Virus record (IMG/VR): IMGVR_UViG_3300050026_000090
Span: 1-40,786 of that record
Strand: one strand, 5' to 3'
DNA length: 40,786 bases
Source: a virus
This document shows positions 1 through 7,378 of this stretch, in pieces. Position 1 is the stretch's first letter. Each line of letters opens with the position of its first letter. The position numbers were made by a program, and so were the translations under genes. The notes beneath the pieces are model-generated. The model had not been told where the DNA came from. It made no database searches and was given only the letters and a program-made list of their open reading frames with translations.

Positions 1-1
1 C

Positions 2-145
2 GTTCCATGCGTCTGTTGCGGCGCGACTTACTCTGACGAGGAAGCGGATCAAATCGCGGATAATCCAGTGAATCGTCACTTCACGCCGGAACAGCAAGCC
101 ATCATCGACAGCATTTACTGGAATCATCGTGAAGAGGAGAAGTAA
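2..145 (+). CDS. Left-truncated small Cys-rich protein
   Basis: Only the last 47 codons are in the window, ending at a TAA at 143-145. The visible part begins with a Cys-x-Cys-Cys-Gly cluster (visible residues 3, 5, 6) followed by an acidic stretch, and looks like the tail of a small metal-binding phage protein. The stop overlaps the ATG of the next gene as TAATG, so the two are probably translationally coupled. The function is unknown and the start lies outside the window. Confidence 0.6.
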   Translation, partial: VPCVCCGATYSDEEADQIADNPVNRHFTPEQQAIIDSIYWNHREEEK

Positions 146-303
146 TGACCCGCTTCCCCTTATGCCGCCGTGGTCACAAATTGAAAACCGGCAAGGATGG
201 ACGCCAACGCTGCCCTATTTGCCAGTCCAGGTATCTGCGGGATTGGCGGGCGTCCAAGGCAGCACAGACCGACCTTGGCAGCGACACCCAATCAACTCGC
301 TAG
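145..303 (+). CDS. Small zinc-finger-like protein (52 aa)
   Basis: The ATG at 145 overlaps the previous stop (TAATG). The protein has C7-x3-H11 and C23-x2-C26 pairs with basic residues between them, a plausible single zinc site, and a charged C-terminus. I do not recognise a family. Its 3' end overlaps the 3' end of the convergent MuF gene by 89 bases, which is unusual for this otherwise tidy genome and lowers confidence slightly. Confidence 0.5.
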   Translation: MTRFPLCRRGHKLKTGKDGRQRCPICQSRYLRDWRASKAAQTDLGSDTQSTR

Positions 304-1036
304 GAAATATCCACTTCTGTACCGCCGAATCCCACATCCCTTTACTGATCAGATACCTCTTTCCGTTCATGGCGACGTGCGTGGGCCTGGGAGTCTTTCC
401 CGCATGGGAGTGGAGCCAGATGCCCTCAGTGATTCCCAACTCGGTCTGACGCGCCCGAAGCACTACCGCGTTCGCCTTGTTTGCCTGGTCTCTACTTATC
501 AGCACAGCCCGATTCGCGGCCACGTGGTAACGCGCCCGAATATCCGCCGCCATTGACTTGAGATCGCGCCCCGCCGCATAGTTGCGCATCACGATACCCT
601 CAACCTCTTGCAAATACTGAGAGGGTATCGACTTGATTAACCCCACATTCTCCGCCAGAGACGCCTCAAACGCATCGCGCATGGCCGTGGTCATGGTGAA
701 CTCGATAGACCAACCGGCCTCGCGTAGAGCCATACGCATAGCCGCGCTGGTGCCCCTGAATTGGTTCTTGAGGAACGACGCGGCAACCTTGGGAGCCATG
801 TCGTCAAACTTGCCCTGCCAGCGTTCCGCCAGCTTTCTAAACTCGAACTGCATCTGCTCTGCGGGAGTTGAGTCGGACGCCAATACCGGCGGCGCCGCCC
901 TGCGCTGGGCCTGGAGCCAATACTCCACAGAATCGGCCATCTCCCGAATGATAGCGGTCATGCGTCGCTGATACCGCTGCCGGATACCGGCATTGGGCCA
1001 GATCGCGCGAATTGCCTTTACTTTGCTGGCTTGCAT
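215..1036 (-). CDS. Phage head morphogenesis protein, MuF/SPP1 gp7-like
   Basis: This 273-residue protein belongs to the minor head protein family that binds the portal and acts in head assembly and DNA ejection. The C-terminal third (about residues 175-260) shows the family signature: an RDQANK helix at 182-187, a histidine-rich WLHSHAGKTPRPTH segment at 208-220, a GKRY turn and a final CRC pair at 251-253. The N-terminal part is helical. It ends the minus-strand packaging operon, after the terminase and portal. The start ATG overlaps the upstream 46-codon gene by 19 bases. Confidence 0.9.
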   Translation of the reverse strand: MQASKVKAIRAIWPNAGIRQRYQRRMTAIIREMADSVEYWLQAQRRAAPPVLASDSTPAEQMQFEFRKLAERWQGKFDDMAPKVAASFLKNQFRGTSAAMRMALREAGWSIEFTMTTAMRDAFEASLAENVGLIKSIPSQYLQEVEGIVMRNYAAGRDLKSMAADIRARYHVAANRAVLISRDQANKANAVVLRARQTELGITEGIWLHSHAGKTPRPTHVAMNGKRYLISKGMWDSAVQKWIFPSELIGCRCQGRSVLPWTPANPADTWTGK

Positions 1037-1158
1037 GGCTCACTCTTCGGCGGTAGGCTGAGCATGGGGCGTGTCGCTTTGACGAGCAGGTGAATGTCCA
1101 CCACTTCTAGTTTCGTCAGCGGCCTTGGCTTGCGCAAAATGAATGTATCGTTGCTCAT
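1018..1158 (-). CDS. Small hypothetical protein (46 aa) between cargo-like protein and MuF
   Basis: The ATG at 1158 forms an ATGA overlap with the stop of the upstream 285-residue gene, and the 3' end overlaps the MuF start by 19 bases. It therefore bridges two real genes without a gap, which is the main support. The protein is basic and proline-rich at its C-terminus with no recognisable domain. It may serve mainly to keep ribosomes on the message toward MuF. Confidence 0.55.
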   Translation of the reverse strand: MSNDTFILRKPRPLTKLEVVDIHLLVKATRPMLSLPPKSEPCKPAK

Positions 1159-2012
1159 GCTGTTCCCCTTTGAATGTGATATACATTTTCCCATTTATCG
1201 AGGTCTCTTTGTGCTTCTTTCAGGTTCCTTTGAGCTTGGTAATGAGTTGCTTCCCATAGAGGGTCTTTACCCTCAAGGGACTTCGCCTTAGCTACCTCTT
1301 TTTCGTAATGAGCCACATTGCTTTGGGCTTTCATTAAAGGAGCGTACCGAACAAGCGCGTTATCGATAACGCCAATGGGTTCTATATCTGTAATAGACTC
1401 ATATCCATCACTGTCAGTTCCTGTCTGCTTGGCTTTGTAAATCCAGAGCTTTTGTTCTTTTCCTTTTACGGGGGGGCGATGACCATATTCCGCCAATCGG
1501 CTGAGAAGTTCTCCGTCAGTTTTGTTAAGCCATTCAGGGTCTATCTTGACGGCAGATAGTCCATTGTGAAAAGTATGCGTCTGGTAATCCATCGAACGAC
1601 CTTGTTTTCTATCGTATGAAGGACCAGAGGACGATCTTACAAAAATATCTTCGCCTTTATGTGATTCAATCAAATCTCTTAATTGCGCGACGTTCTTCTT
1701 TTTCGGAACTGAAGAGTCTTTAAGCACGGAAGTGCTTGTCTCTCCTCCTGTCTTATCGGTAAATTCTCCACCTTCATCACGCGGATGCTCACTCTCCACA
1801 AATTCCGCGTCGTATCCCAAAGCCGAGTCTGTCCCCCTCCCAAGTTGCGCCTGCTCCTCCGCTTCGTCCTTCGGATCAAAGCCCAACAATGCGATCACGT
1901 CCTCTGGTGTTTCTTCGAGTTCCTCATCGTTATCCGGTTCATCATTATCGGGTTCTTTGCGCCAATCGATAGGCTCACTATCCGCTTTTCCGAAATGCAC
2001 ATCAGGAAGCAT
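1155..2012 (-). CDS. Putative portal-associated cargo protein with HPR-x-x-GxF linker
   Basis: The start is placed at the ATG at 2012, which overlaps the portal-fusion stop and has GGAG nine bases upstream; a longer frame begins at 2066. The product has 285 residues: an acidic region (1-55), a linker at 57-90 (TDSALG, FVESEHPRD, GGEFTDK) that closely matches the linker in the upstream portal protein, a globular domain at about 120-195 beginning with an FVRSSSGPSYD strand and containing a HNGLSAVKIDPEW motif, and a coiled coil at 225-280. I do not recognise the domain with certainty. Sharing the linker with a portal-topoisomerase suggests this is a second virion-carried effector or enzyme. Confidence 0.75.
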   Translation of the reverse strand: MLPDVHFGKADSEPIDWRKEPDNDEPDNDEELEETPEDVIALLGFDPKDEAEEQAQLGRGTDSALGYDAEFVESEHPRDEGGEFTDKTGGETSTSVLKDSSVPKKKNVAQLRDLIESHKGEDIFVRSSSGPSYDRKQGRSMDYQTHTFHNGLSAVKIDPEWLNKTDGELLSRLAEYGHRPPVKGKEQKLWIYKAKQTGTDSDGYESITDIEPIGVIDNALVRYAPLMKAQSNVAHYEKEVAKAKSLEGKDPLWEATHYQAQRNLKEAQRDLDKWENVYHIQRGTA

Positions 2013-4476
2013 AGGCCGCTCTCCATTCTCCGAACACAACAGGATTGATGTAGCTCTGTAGAGCAACAGTTGGCGTATTGCCTAGTTTGCTCGACACACG
2101 CTTTGCAACTTCCATGACCGACTTACGATAAGACTTTTCATCTTTAGGTTTTGGAAGCGATTGAACTTCTGAAGATGCTATTTCATTGGCTAGGTAGGTA
2201 CGAAAATCCTTTGTTTTGTAGCCACCATGGTCTAGATGATGCACGAAATCCAGAAGCGTATTATCACGCACCTTATCGAACAAGCGTCCTGTATCTCCGG
2301 CCCTACTTGCCCTTTCTCGAAGATTTGCTGCAAGCCTACGGTCTGTAACGGGAAGGTCAATATGCACTCCGTCTTTTCCCGTGAAAACAAGTCTTGTATC
2401 GTCTCCGTTAACCATGACATGACGCCCTTCAAGAGTAGTTGCACCATAGCCTTTTTCTTTTGCCTTGGTATCCGTATCGCTTCCCGGACGTATTCCCATT
2501 TCCAATATCAATCGGGTGCAATCAGCATGGTCTCTCGTATTTGTATCGTCGCTACGCTCTTTTTCTTGCAACTGCGACTCAATCAATGGCCTATCTTTTC
2601 TCAATGATTCAATACGAGCAAACTTATTGGCTGATTGCGATTGTTTAAATTCCTCTGAATACACATATTGCGGCCTTCCTTTTGAATCTTTTCCGATAGC
2701 CAAAAGGGATGCGTGTGGATCATCGCTAACACGCACATCTTTCCACGCGGGGGGTAGCTTGAGCGCAGATATATGAGCGGGCCATTCTGACCTAGAAGCG
2801 TAAGAAACAAGATGGGCAGACGCTTCTCCTTTTGTGGGCTTGCTTTGATGCTCTCCTGGTTTATCTCCAAACCTTCCGTCAGGTGCGCGAGGATGCTCGC
2901 TCTCCACAAAATCAGCGTCTATGCCCAGTGCGGAATCTGTGGCCCTTCCGAGATTTGCCCCAAGTTCCGCCTCATCTGGTAGTGGAATCTCTTTCGTTAC
3001 ATCAATTCCTTGATACCCCGACTCTGGGTCACGTGCAATTCTTTCCCGTTCCTCTTGCGCGTCGATCACCCCGCGGTCAATCAAGTTCCCGGCTCGGATA
3101 CTGTCGTTGACGCGGATGGTCGATTCCTGCTCCTCGGTCATTTCGTAGAGCGGTACAAATTCAAACGTGATCTCAGGGTCAATCTCCCCGTACATCGACA
3201 TTTGGACGATCTTGAACATCTTGTCTATCGGGCTGCGCCAGTGTGCCTCTTGCTGGGCGTGGATGTAGTCATACCAGATACGGACTTCGCCCTCGGCCAC
3301 GTTGCCGAATCCCGATGGAGTGATGCCTGTCAGAACGGTTGCAGGTTCCCGCGATACCACGCAAAGCTGCTCAAGCGCCTGTGACTGGAGTTCATGCAAC
3401 CCACCCAAGGGAACGGCAATCTGCTCAAGCTCTTCGCGGTCCTTGTCCAGCACCATGACACCCTTATTGCTGCGCGTGGCTGAGAACAGCTTGATTCGAG
3501 CAAACAGGTTTGAGCCATCGTCCCCGCCGGTAAGCACCTGGTCCATAGCCGTCTTGAGCACAAGGACAGAGAAGTTGTTGATGAGGTCCGAGACGCTCTG
3601 CCGGGTCCGCAGCCAATTATTGACGTATGGCTCCGCAAGCTGTGAAAGGCTCATCCCGGAGAAGTTGAACGCGGGCTTGAAGATGTCGGGCACTTCGCGG
3701 GTGACAATGACAATTAGCCGCGATGCGTCCCAATGCTCACCCATTACCCACCAGCTATCCGGCCTGTAGAAGTTTGGGCTGGAGGGCGTCAGCGAGTTGT
3801 ACATCAGCGGGGTTGTCCAGATCGGATCGACGTTCTTGAATCCAATCAGGCTGTCTTTCTTGACCGTGCGCGGGTCGATGATGAGCGGAGTCTTTAGGTC
3901 CGCTCCCTTGATGTTGATGAGAATTTGCCCCGTTCCGTAGAATGCATCATGCTCCGCCGCCTTGCGGATAATGCCCTGGATTCCAAGCGCAGTGAACGCC
4001 TGCTCAATCTCGGTAATCTTCGTCTTGGTCGATTCATCCTCGGTGTCTGTACTGTTGAATTTAATCCACTTGCGCGTCAGTTCCGTGGCCAGCGCCGTAG
4101 CCATGTTGAGGTATTCCGAGCGCAGCGCCAAGAGCATTAGGTACGGATAGCCGGGGAAGCCTTCGATGTTGCTGTATGCATAGAGTTGTGAGCCGAACTG
4201 AGGCCCAGCGTCCATTGCCAGCCGCGCGCACTCATAGGCCGGCTCGGAGTCCATTGCCACTTGAGCCGTGACCCCGTGCGGCACTACACCCTTCGGTATC
4301 ACGGGGATGCGGATGGGGTAATGGACGCGATCTACTGGTTCCTCAAGCGCAAGACGAATCGCAGACGCGCTGATTCGCTGCGTTGCAAGTTCGTTACCTT
4401 TGCGTTTCCTCTCGCGGTAACGGCGAACACGATCACTGCTGCTTGCAGGCGATTCGGTTGGCTTCTGGTTTCCCAT
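2002..4476 (-). CDS. Portal protein (DUF1073-like) fused to type IB DNA topoisomerase
   Basis: This 824-residue protein has two parts. Residues about 50-500 resemble DUF1073-type portal proteins, with PGYPYL, SPSGFGN-like and AGNLIDRGVID segments, and would form the DNA-entry vertex. A linker at about 509-542 (TDSALG, FVESEHPR, DGRF) follows. Residues about 562-824 match bacterial/poxvirus-type topoisomerase IB: LPPAWKDV opening, RPQYVY, YGATTLEGRHV, F-TGK-DG, KDFRTYLAN and LGNTP...SYINP. The catalytic set is visible: Arg663, Lys701, Arg759, Asn800 (Asn replaces the poxvirus His, as in bacterial enzymes) and nucleophile Tyr809. The ATG at 4476 is chosen because it overlaps the upstream stop (TAATG) with GGAG ten bases before it; a GTG at 4485 is the alternative. 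Normal portals are about 450-550 residues, so the fusion is exceptional. Confidence 0.9.
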   Translation of the reverse strand: MGNQKPTESPASSSDRVRRYRERKRKGNELATQRISASAIRLALEEPVDRVHYPIRIPVIPKGVVPHGVTAQVAMDSEPAYECARLAMDAGPQFGSQLYAYSNIEGFPGYPYLMLLALRSEYLNMATALATELTRKWIKFNSTDTEDESTKTKITEIEQAFTALGIQGIIRKAAEHDAFYGTGQILINIKGADLKTPLIIDPRTVKKDSLIGFKNVDPIWTTPLMYNSLTPSSPNFYRPDSWWVMGEHWDASRLIVIVTREVPDIFKPAFNFSGMSLSQLAEPYVNNWLRTRQSVSDLINNFSVLVLKTAMDQVLTGGDDGSNLFARIKLFSATRSNKGVMVLDKDREELEQIAVPLGGLHELQSQALEQLCVVSREPATVLTGITPSGFGNVAEGEVRIWYDYIHAQQEAHWRSPIDKMFKIVQMSMYGEIDPEITFEFVPLYEMTEEQESTIRVNDSIRAGNLIDRGVIDAQEERERIARDPESGYQGIDVTKEIPLPDEAELGANLGRATDSALGIDADFVESEHPRAPDGRFGDKPGEHQSKPTKGEASAHLVSYASRSEWPAHISALKLPPAWKDVRVSDDPHASLLAIGKDSKGRPQYVYSEEFKQSQSANKFARIESLRKDRPLIESQLQEKERSDDTNTRDHADCTRLILEMGIRPGSDTDTKAKEKGYGATTLEGRHVMVNGDDTRLVFTGKDGVHIDLPVTDRRLAANLRERASRAGDTGRLFDKVRDNTLLDFVHHLDHGGYKTKDFRTYLANEIASSEVQSLPKPKDEKSYRKSVMEVAKRVSSKLGNTPTVALQSYINPVVFGEWRAAYAS

Positions 4477-4712
4477 TAGAGGCACACTCCGTAACGATTA
4501 TGCACCATTTCGCGCATCTCGTCACGAAGGAAATAGCCATCAGCGAAGAAATCACCTAAGCGTGTCCATCCGTTACGGTAGTCGAAACGCTGCGTTCCCT
4601 GCCAGTCTGGGAAGCTGCTGCGAAGGCCATCCACGAGGCGCAGCTGGCTCTTCCTGTACATCACCGGCGTCTGCTCTGCCTGCATATCCTCTTCGCTTCG
4701 ACGCTCTCTCAT
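4476..4712 (-). CDS. Small hypothetical protein between terminase and portal (78 aa)
   Basis: The ATG at 4712 overlaps the terminase stop (TGATG) and the stop overlaps the portal ATG (TAATG), so it is translated in a chain with both. The protein is highly charged, with a long helical N-terminus and aromatic residues in the second half (WTRLGDFFADGYFL). It shows no recognisable domain. Position suggests a packaging or connector accessory role, but this is only context. Confidence 0.7.
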   Translation of the reverse strand: MRERRSEEDMQAEQTPVMYRKSQLRLVDGLRSSFPDWQGTQRFDYRNGWTRLGDFFADGYFLRDEMREMVHNRYGVCL

Positions 4713-6145
4713 CACGCCCTCATTGCCGCCGCGATTGCTGCATCGCTGACCAGAAGCGATGATGTGACCGGCGAAGCAAACGCCATGACAAACGCATCCG
4801 CCAGGTTAGGCGACGGCACAGAGCCGCCAATCCGAGTAGACTTTGCGAGGTCTTCTTTGCTCTCCACCTTCACCCTGCCATTGCGGTCAAAATCGCGCTT
4901 GGGTGTGGAGAGTTCCGTTTTCAGCTTCTCGAGATGCGGCATATCGCTGGAAATGCTGATTAGCTCGTCATCTTTGAACTTCTCGCCCCGGTTGATTGCG
5001 TTGTAGGTATTACGGAATCGGTCAGCAATACCCCACCATGTCTGTGCTTTTAGGTTAGCGAAGAAGTCCTTGTTCTTGATTCTGTCCTGCCGGTCGCTGA
5101 CGTAGTATTCTTCCGGGCGCTCGACTGCGGCGCCGGCGTTGAACTTGGCATACTTGCGCCGGAGATGCTTGTCCCGTACCTGGTTCAATTCATCGAACTT
5201 AGCTCCACATGATGCCCCGACGCCGATGGAGTCGTACCGAATCTCCGCCTGCCGCTCGGACGCCGCAGCGTAGGTCCGCATACAAGACTTGAGCAGTTCA
5301 TCCTCACGCGCCCGCCACTCGTCTGACCAGAGGGCCACGCTGCCATGCGAGTAGACGTTCGCGCAGGCGTCCTCTCCATCGTCGGCAACATCGAACCCGA
5401 TGGTGTGCTTGCCTGTAGCCTCAAAGCCCAGTTTGAGATGCGCATCAATGGATGCCTCAATCCAACTGCGCTTGATGACTGCTCCCTCGGCATCCTGCTT
5501 AGGGTTGCCCATGTAGATGTGCTGGTAGTCTTCCTCGGATTCTGCTCTACATCGAGCGATGATCTTTTTCGCCGTCTCAGATAGAAATGGGTTTTCCTCA
5601 AAGTTGATCTTGCGGACGACGTAGCCCGTAGGAGGGTTGACCACAAATCGCTGATATGCGAAGTCGGTCGCATACTGGGGGTTGAAGATGAGCCAGACTT
5701 CAGAGCCATCCTTGCGGTTGATCGTTGCCTCAAGCACATCCCACTGCTCTTTGGTGAGAAACTGAGCCTCCTCTATCCATGTTATGTCTATGTCTTCTAA
5801 TGACTTGATTTCTTGCAGATTGCGCGCTAATCCGTAGAAGATGAACTCTGAACCTGTTTGCTTGTGAGCGATCCGGTTATCAGTTACATCGAACTCTCCC
5901 CTCCAGCCGAAGCGATCCATCTGGAGCTTGAGCAGCGTATACACCGACTCGGCAATTTTGTTTTGAAACTGCCGAGCACACAGAAATCGCAATCGCCCGG
6001 TCTTAGCCATGAGCAGCGCATTGCCAGCCGCGTCGGTTGATTTAGAACTGATGCGGCCACCGTACAACACCCTTCCAATAGCCTCAGCACTCCAAAAAGG
6101 AGCCAGGACTGGATTAAGTTTGGGGACTTCGACTATCGCGCTCAT
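4712..6145 (-). CDS. terL: Terminase large subunit, PBSX/Terminase_3 type
   Basis: This is the DNA-packaging motor ATPase and headful or cohesive-end nuclease. It has 477 residues, the usual length. The ATPase has a Walker A at 29-36 (GGRISSKS, with Ser where most have Gly) and a Walker B at 120-126 (DITWIEE). The RNase H-like nuclease has Asp252 (GFDVADDG), Asp305 (YDSIGVGA) and Asp450 (NLADAF). The start overlaps the upstream ORF's stop as ATGA and the stop overlaps the next gene as TGATG. The Gly-to-Ser change in the P-loop keeps the catalytic Lys35 and Ser36, so activity is expected. Confidence 0.95.
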   Translation of the reverse strand: MSAIVEVPKLNPVLAPFWSAEAIGRVLYGGRISSKSTDAAGNALLMAKTGRLRFLCARQFQNKIAESVYTLLKLQMDRFGWRGEFDVTDNRIAHKQTGSEFIFYGLARNLQEIKSLEDIDITWIEEAQFLTKEQWDVLEATINRKDGSEVWLIFNPQYATDFAYQRFVVNPPTGYVVRKINFEENPFLSETAKKIIARCRAESEEDYQHIYMGNPKQDAEGAVIKRSWIEASIDAHLKLGFEATGKHTIGFDVADDGEDACANVYSHGSVALWSDEWRAREDELLKSCMRTYAAASERQAEIRYDSIGVGASCGAKFDELNQVRDKHLRRKYAKFNAGAAVERPEEYYVSDRQDRIKNKDFFANLKAQTWWGIADRFRNTYNAINRGEKFKDDELISISSDMPHLEKLKTELSTPKRDFDRNGRVKVESKEDLAKSTRIGGSVPSPNLADAFVMAFASPVTSSLLVSDAAIAAAMRA

Positions 6146-6417
6146 TTCGATGGCCTACACATTCCGCAAGAGCAATTGGGCGCATGGGCGGGTCTGGTGG
6201 TTCCGGTTGGACTCGAACTAACGACAAGCGGCTTATGAGGCCGACGCTCTACCGGCTGAGCTACAGAACCACTATCCCACTTGCGAGACCGGCACTCCCG
6301 ATTGCGGCAGTGAGTTGGCTTCGGGCGGTCAGCAAATTTTAGCCACTGATACCCGCACACGTCACACTGCCAAACCTTTGCCACGCTATCGCCCATGTGT
6401 ACATTGTACACGTTCAT
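6142..6417 (-). CDS. Zinc-ribbon protein whose ORF runs through a tRNA gene
   Basis: Residues 1-49 form a compact zinc ribbon with C18-x2-C21 and C37-x4-C42 plus the YQW and KWDS blocks typical of small phage ribbons next to terminase genes. From about residue 50 the frame reads straight through the tRNA-Met gene, giving the well-known tRNA-translation pattern SVAQPVERRPHKPLVV, then continues to a Cys-rich end (NCSCGMC). The stop overlaps the terL ATG as ATGA, which argues that ribosomes do reach it. Only the first 49 residues can be assigned as a domain. Confidence 0.6.
   Translation of the reverse strand: MNVYNVHMGDSVAKVWQCDVCGYQWLKFADRPKPTHCRNRECRSRKWDSGSVAQPVERRPHKPLVVSSSPTGTTRPAHAPNCSCGMCRPSK
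6195..6270 (-). tRNA. tRNA with CAT anticodon (Met, or Ile2 if modified), CCA encoded
   Basis: On the minus strand the 7-bp acceptor (GGTTCTG with CGGAACC), D-arm, anticodon loop CTCATAA, T-loop TTCGAGT, discriminator A and an encoded CCA (6198-6195) are all present. There is one mismatch at the top of the anticodon stem (T27-C43) and one in the T-stem (A52-C62). The paired G1-C72 argues against an initiator tRNA. It lies inside an open frame between small and large terminase genes. Confidence 0.85.
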
Positions 6418-6831
6418 CTATTCCTTGCCGTACAGGGCATCTCGTACAGCTTTCATGCCGCGAATCTCATGCACGATTGGCCCTTCATCCGGCCCGGAGA
6501 TAGGCTGCGTGATCTTGCCCTCTACCCTATCTGCAACCTCTGCCGCCGCCCGCACTTTGCCCTTCACGGCCTCGCGCACCAGCGACATGGCGATTACCTG
6601 TGCGTATGTGGTGGATTTGTCTAGCTTTAATTGCCGCGCCATATCGGAAGGGATGGGCTTATCAAGCAGGGCGGCGTATGCGTCTGTGAGGGGCTTGCGC
6701 TTGGGACGGCCTGACATATTGCCTGATTCCCCAGGTTTCCACTTCCGCGCCTCCATCTCAGGCGTCAGCTTTGGTACGTAAGGCGTGTTTCCTTGCGTGT
6801 TTGTAGCCACGTCCTGTTCACGATCCGGCAC
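6418..6831 (-). CDS. DUF5681-type protein, probable small terminase subunit
   Basis: The 137-residue product carries the KWKPGESGNMSGRP motif at about residues 30-44, the hallmark of DUF5681 proteins, which commonly lie just before the large terminase. The middle is helical and could contact DNA. The start is a GTG at 6831 that overlaps the end of the ParB-like gene by 14 bases, with AAGG upstream. The stop abuts the ATG of the zinc-ribbon gene. The small-terminase role is inferred from position and family, not shown. Confidence 0.8.
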   Translation of the reverse strand: MPDREQDVATNTQGNTPYVPKLTPEMEARKWKPGESGNMSGRPKRKPLTDAYAALLDKPIPSDMARQLKLDKSTTYAQVIAMSLVREAVKGKVRAAAEVADRVEGKITQPISGPDEGPIVHEIRGMKAVRDALYGKE

Positions 6832-7102
6832 TCAGCACCGCCTTCTTGCCTGTCGCGTTCTCCCATCGCGTCACAATGACGTCACAATACGCAGGCGACA
6901 ACTCTGTTCCATAGGCAATTCTACCATTTTTCTCTGCCGTCTTGTTCCCGGCGATGATGCGTCCATGCTTATCGAGGAGGATTGACCGGCCAGCCCCGTA
7001 TTGCCGTAAGCTGTCCTCGATCATCTGGTTCCCGCGTGGTGAGCCGAGGTTGGCATTTTTCCCGTCCGGGATAAGCGTACTCAGCTTGACCGTTTCGCTC
7101 AT
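6818..7102 (-). CDS. ParB/sulfiredoxin-fold N-terminal-like protein (94 aa)
   Basis: The protein has the layout of a ParB N-terminal domain: a PDGKNANLG region, a conserved helix (NQMIEDSLRQYG), a strand with LLDKHGRIIAGNKTAE that corresponds to the ParB nucleotide-binding box, and a closing strand (DVIVTRWEN). It lacks the HTH region of full ParB proteins, so it may be an independent domain acting with the methylase or packaging proteins. The ATG at 7102 is chosen because it follows a TATAAT box by 6 bases and no Shine-Dalgarno exists; a longer frame begins at 7165. Confidence 0.75.
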   Translation of the reverse strand: MSETVKLSTLIPDGKNANLGSPRGNQMIEDSLRQYGAGRSILLDKHGRIIAGNKTAEKNGRIAYGTELSPAYCDVIVTRWENATGKKAVLSAGS

Positions 7103-7108
7103 GGAGTG

Positions 7109-7137
7109 ATTATAGCGCGTCTTTCCTTCTATAGCAC
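7109..7137 (-). promoter_or_regulatory. Promoter of the packaging operon, probably leaderless
   Basis: A perfect TATAAT lies at 7114-7109 on the minus strand, preceded by GCGC. The -35 box 17 bases upstream is weak (GTGCTA). Only six bases separate the -10 box from the ATG at 7102 and there is no Shine-Dalgarno sequence, so transcription would begin at or near the A of the ATG. Confidence 0.5.
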
Positions 7138-7140
7138 ACC

Positions 7141-7170
7141 TTGACAACAAAGCAGCTATGTGCATACAAT
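7141..7170 (+). promoter_or_regulatory. Rightward promoter with embedded operator
   Basis: TTGACA (7141-7146) and TACAAT (7165-7170) are separated by 18 bases. The spacer holds an imperfect palindrome at 7147-7161 (ACAAAGC-A-GCTATGT) related to the perfect one at 7414-7430. The ATG at 7178 is seven bases after the -10 box, so this message is also probably leaderless. Confidence 0.65.
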
Positions 7171-7177
7171 CCTGCTT

Positions 7178-7378
7178 ATGGACGATAAAACCGTATCAGC
7201 GGTGATGAGCTACCTTGGGCGCAAAGGCGGACGGCCTCCTGTCATGCGCTCCTGCCCCAAGTGTGCCCGTACAGTGAGTGCTAGAGCTATGCAGTATCCC
7301 TGCCCTGCACACACATCAGCAGCGTCTAGGAGATTGCCCGAAAAGATTTTCAGCCGCGTAAACATTGGCGATGAGTGA
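7178..7378 (+). CDS. Small Cys-rich DNA-binding-like protein (66 aa)
   Basis: It is the first gene of the rightward block. The product has a GRKGGRPP basic segment followed by CPKCARTVSARAMQYPCPAH, a likely zinc site made of C28, C31, C45 and H48. The ATG at 7178 is preferred over one at 7160 because the latter lies upstream of the -10 box end. The basic motif plus zinc site suggests a small nucleic-acid binder, perhaps the regulator of the adjacent operators; this is inference. Confidence 0.65.
   Translation: MDDKTVSAVMSYLGRKGGRPPVMRSCPKCARTVSARAMQYPCPAHTSAASRRLPEKIFSRVNIGDE

Noticed and set aside
1732-2061. Plus-strand Ser-rich ORFs opposite the portal and cargo genes
   Set aside because: Antisense shadows of acidic, Asp/Glu-rich coding sequence.
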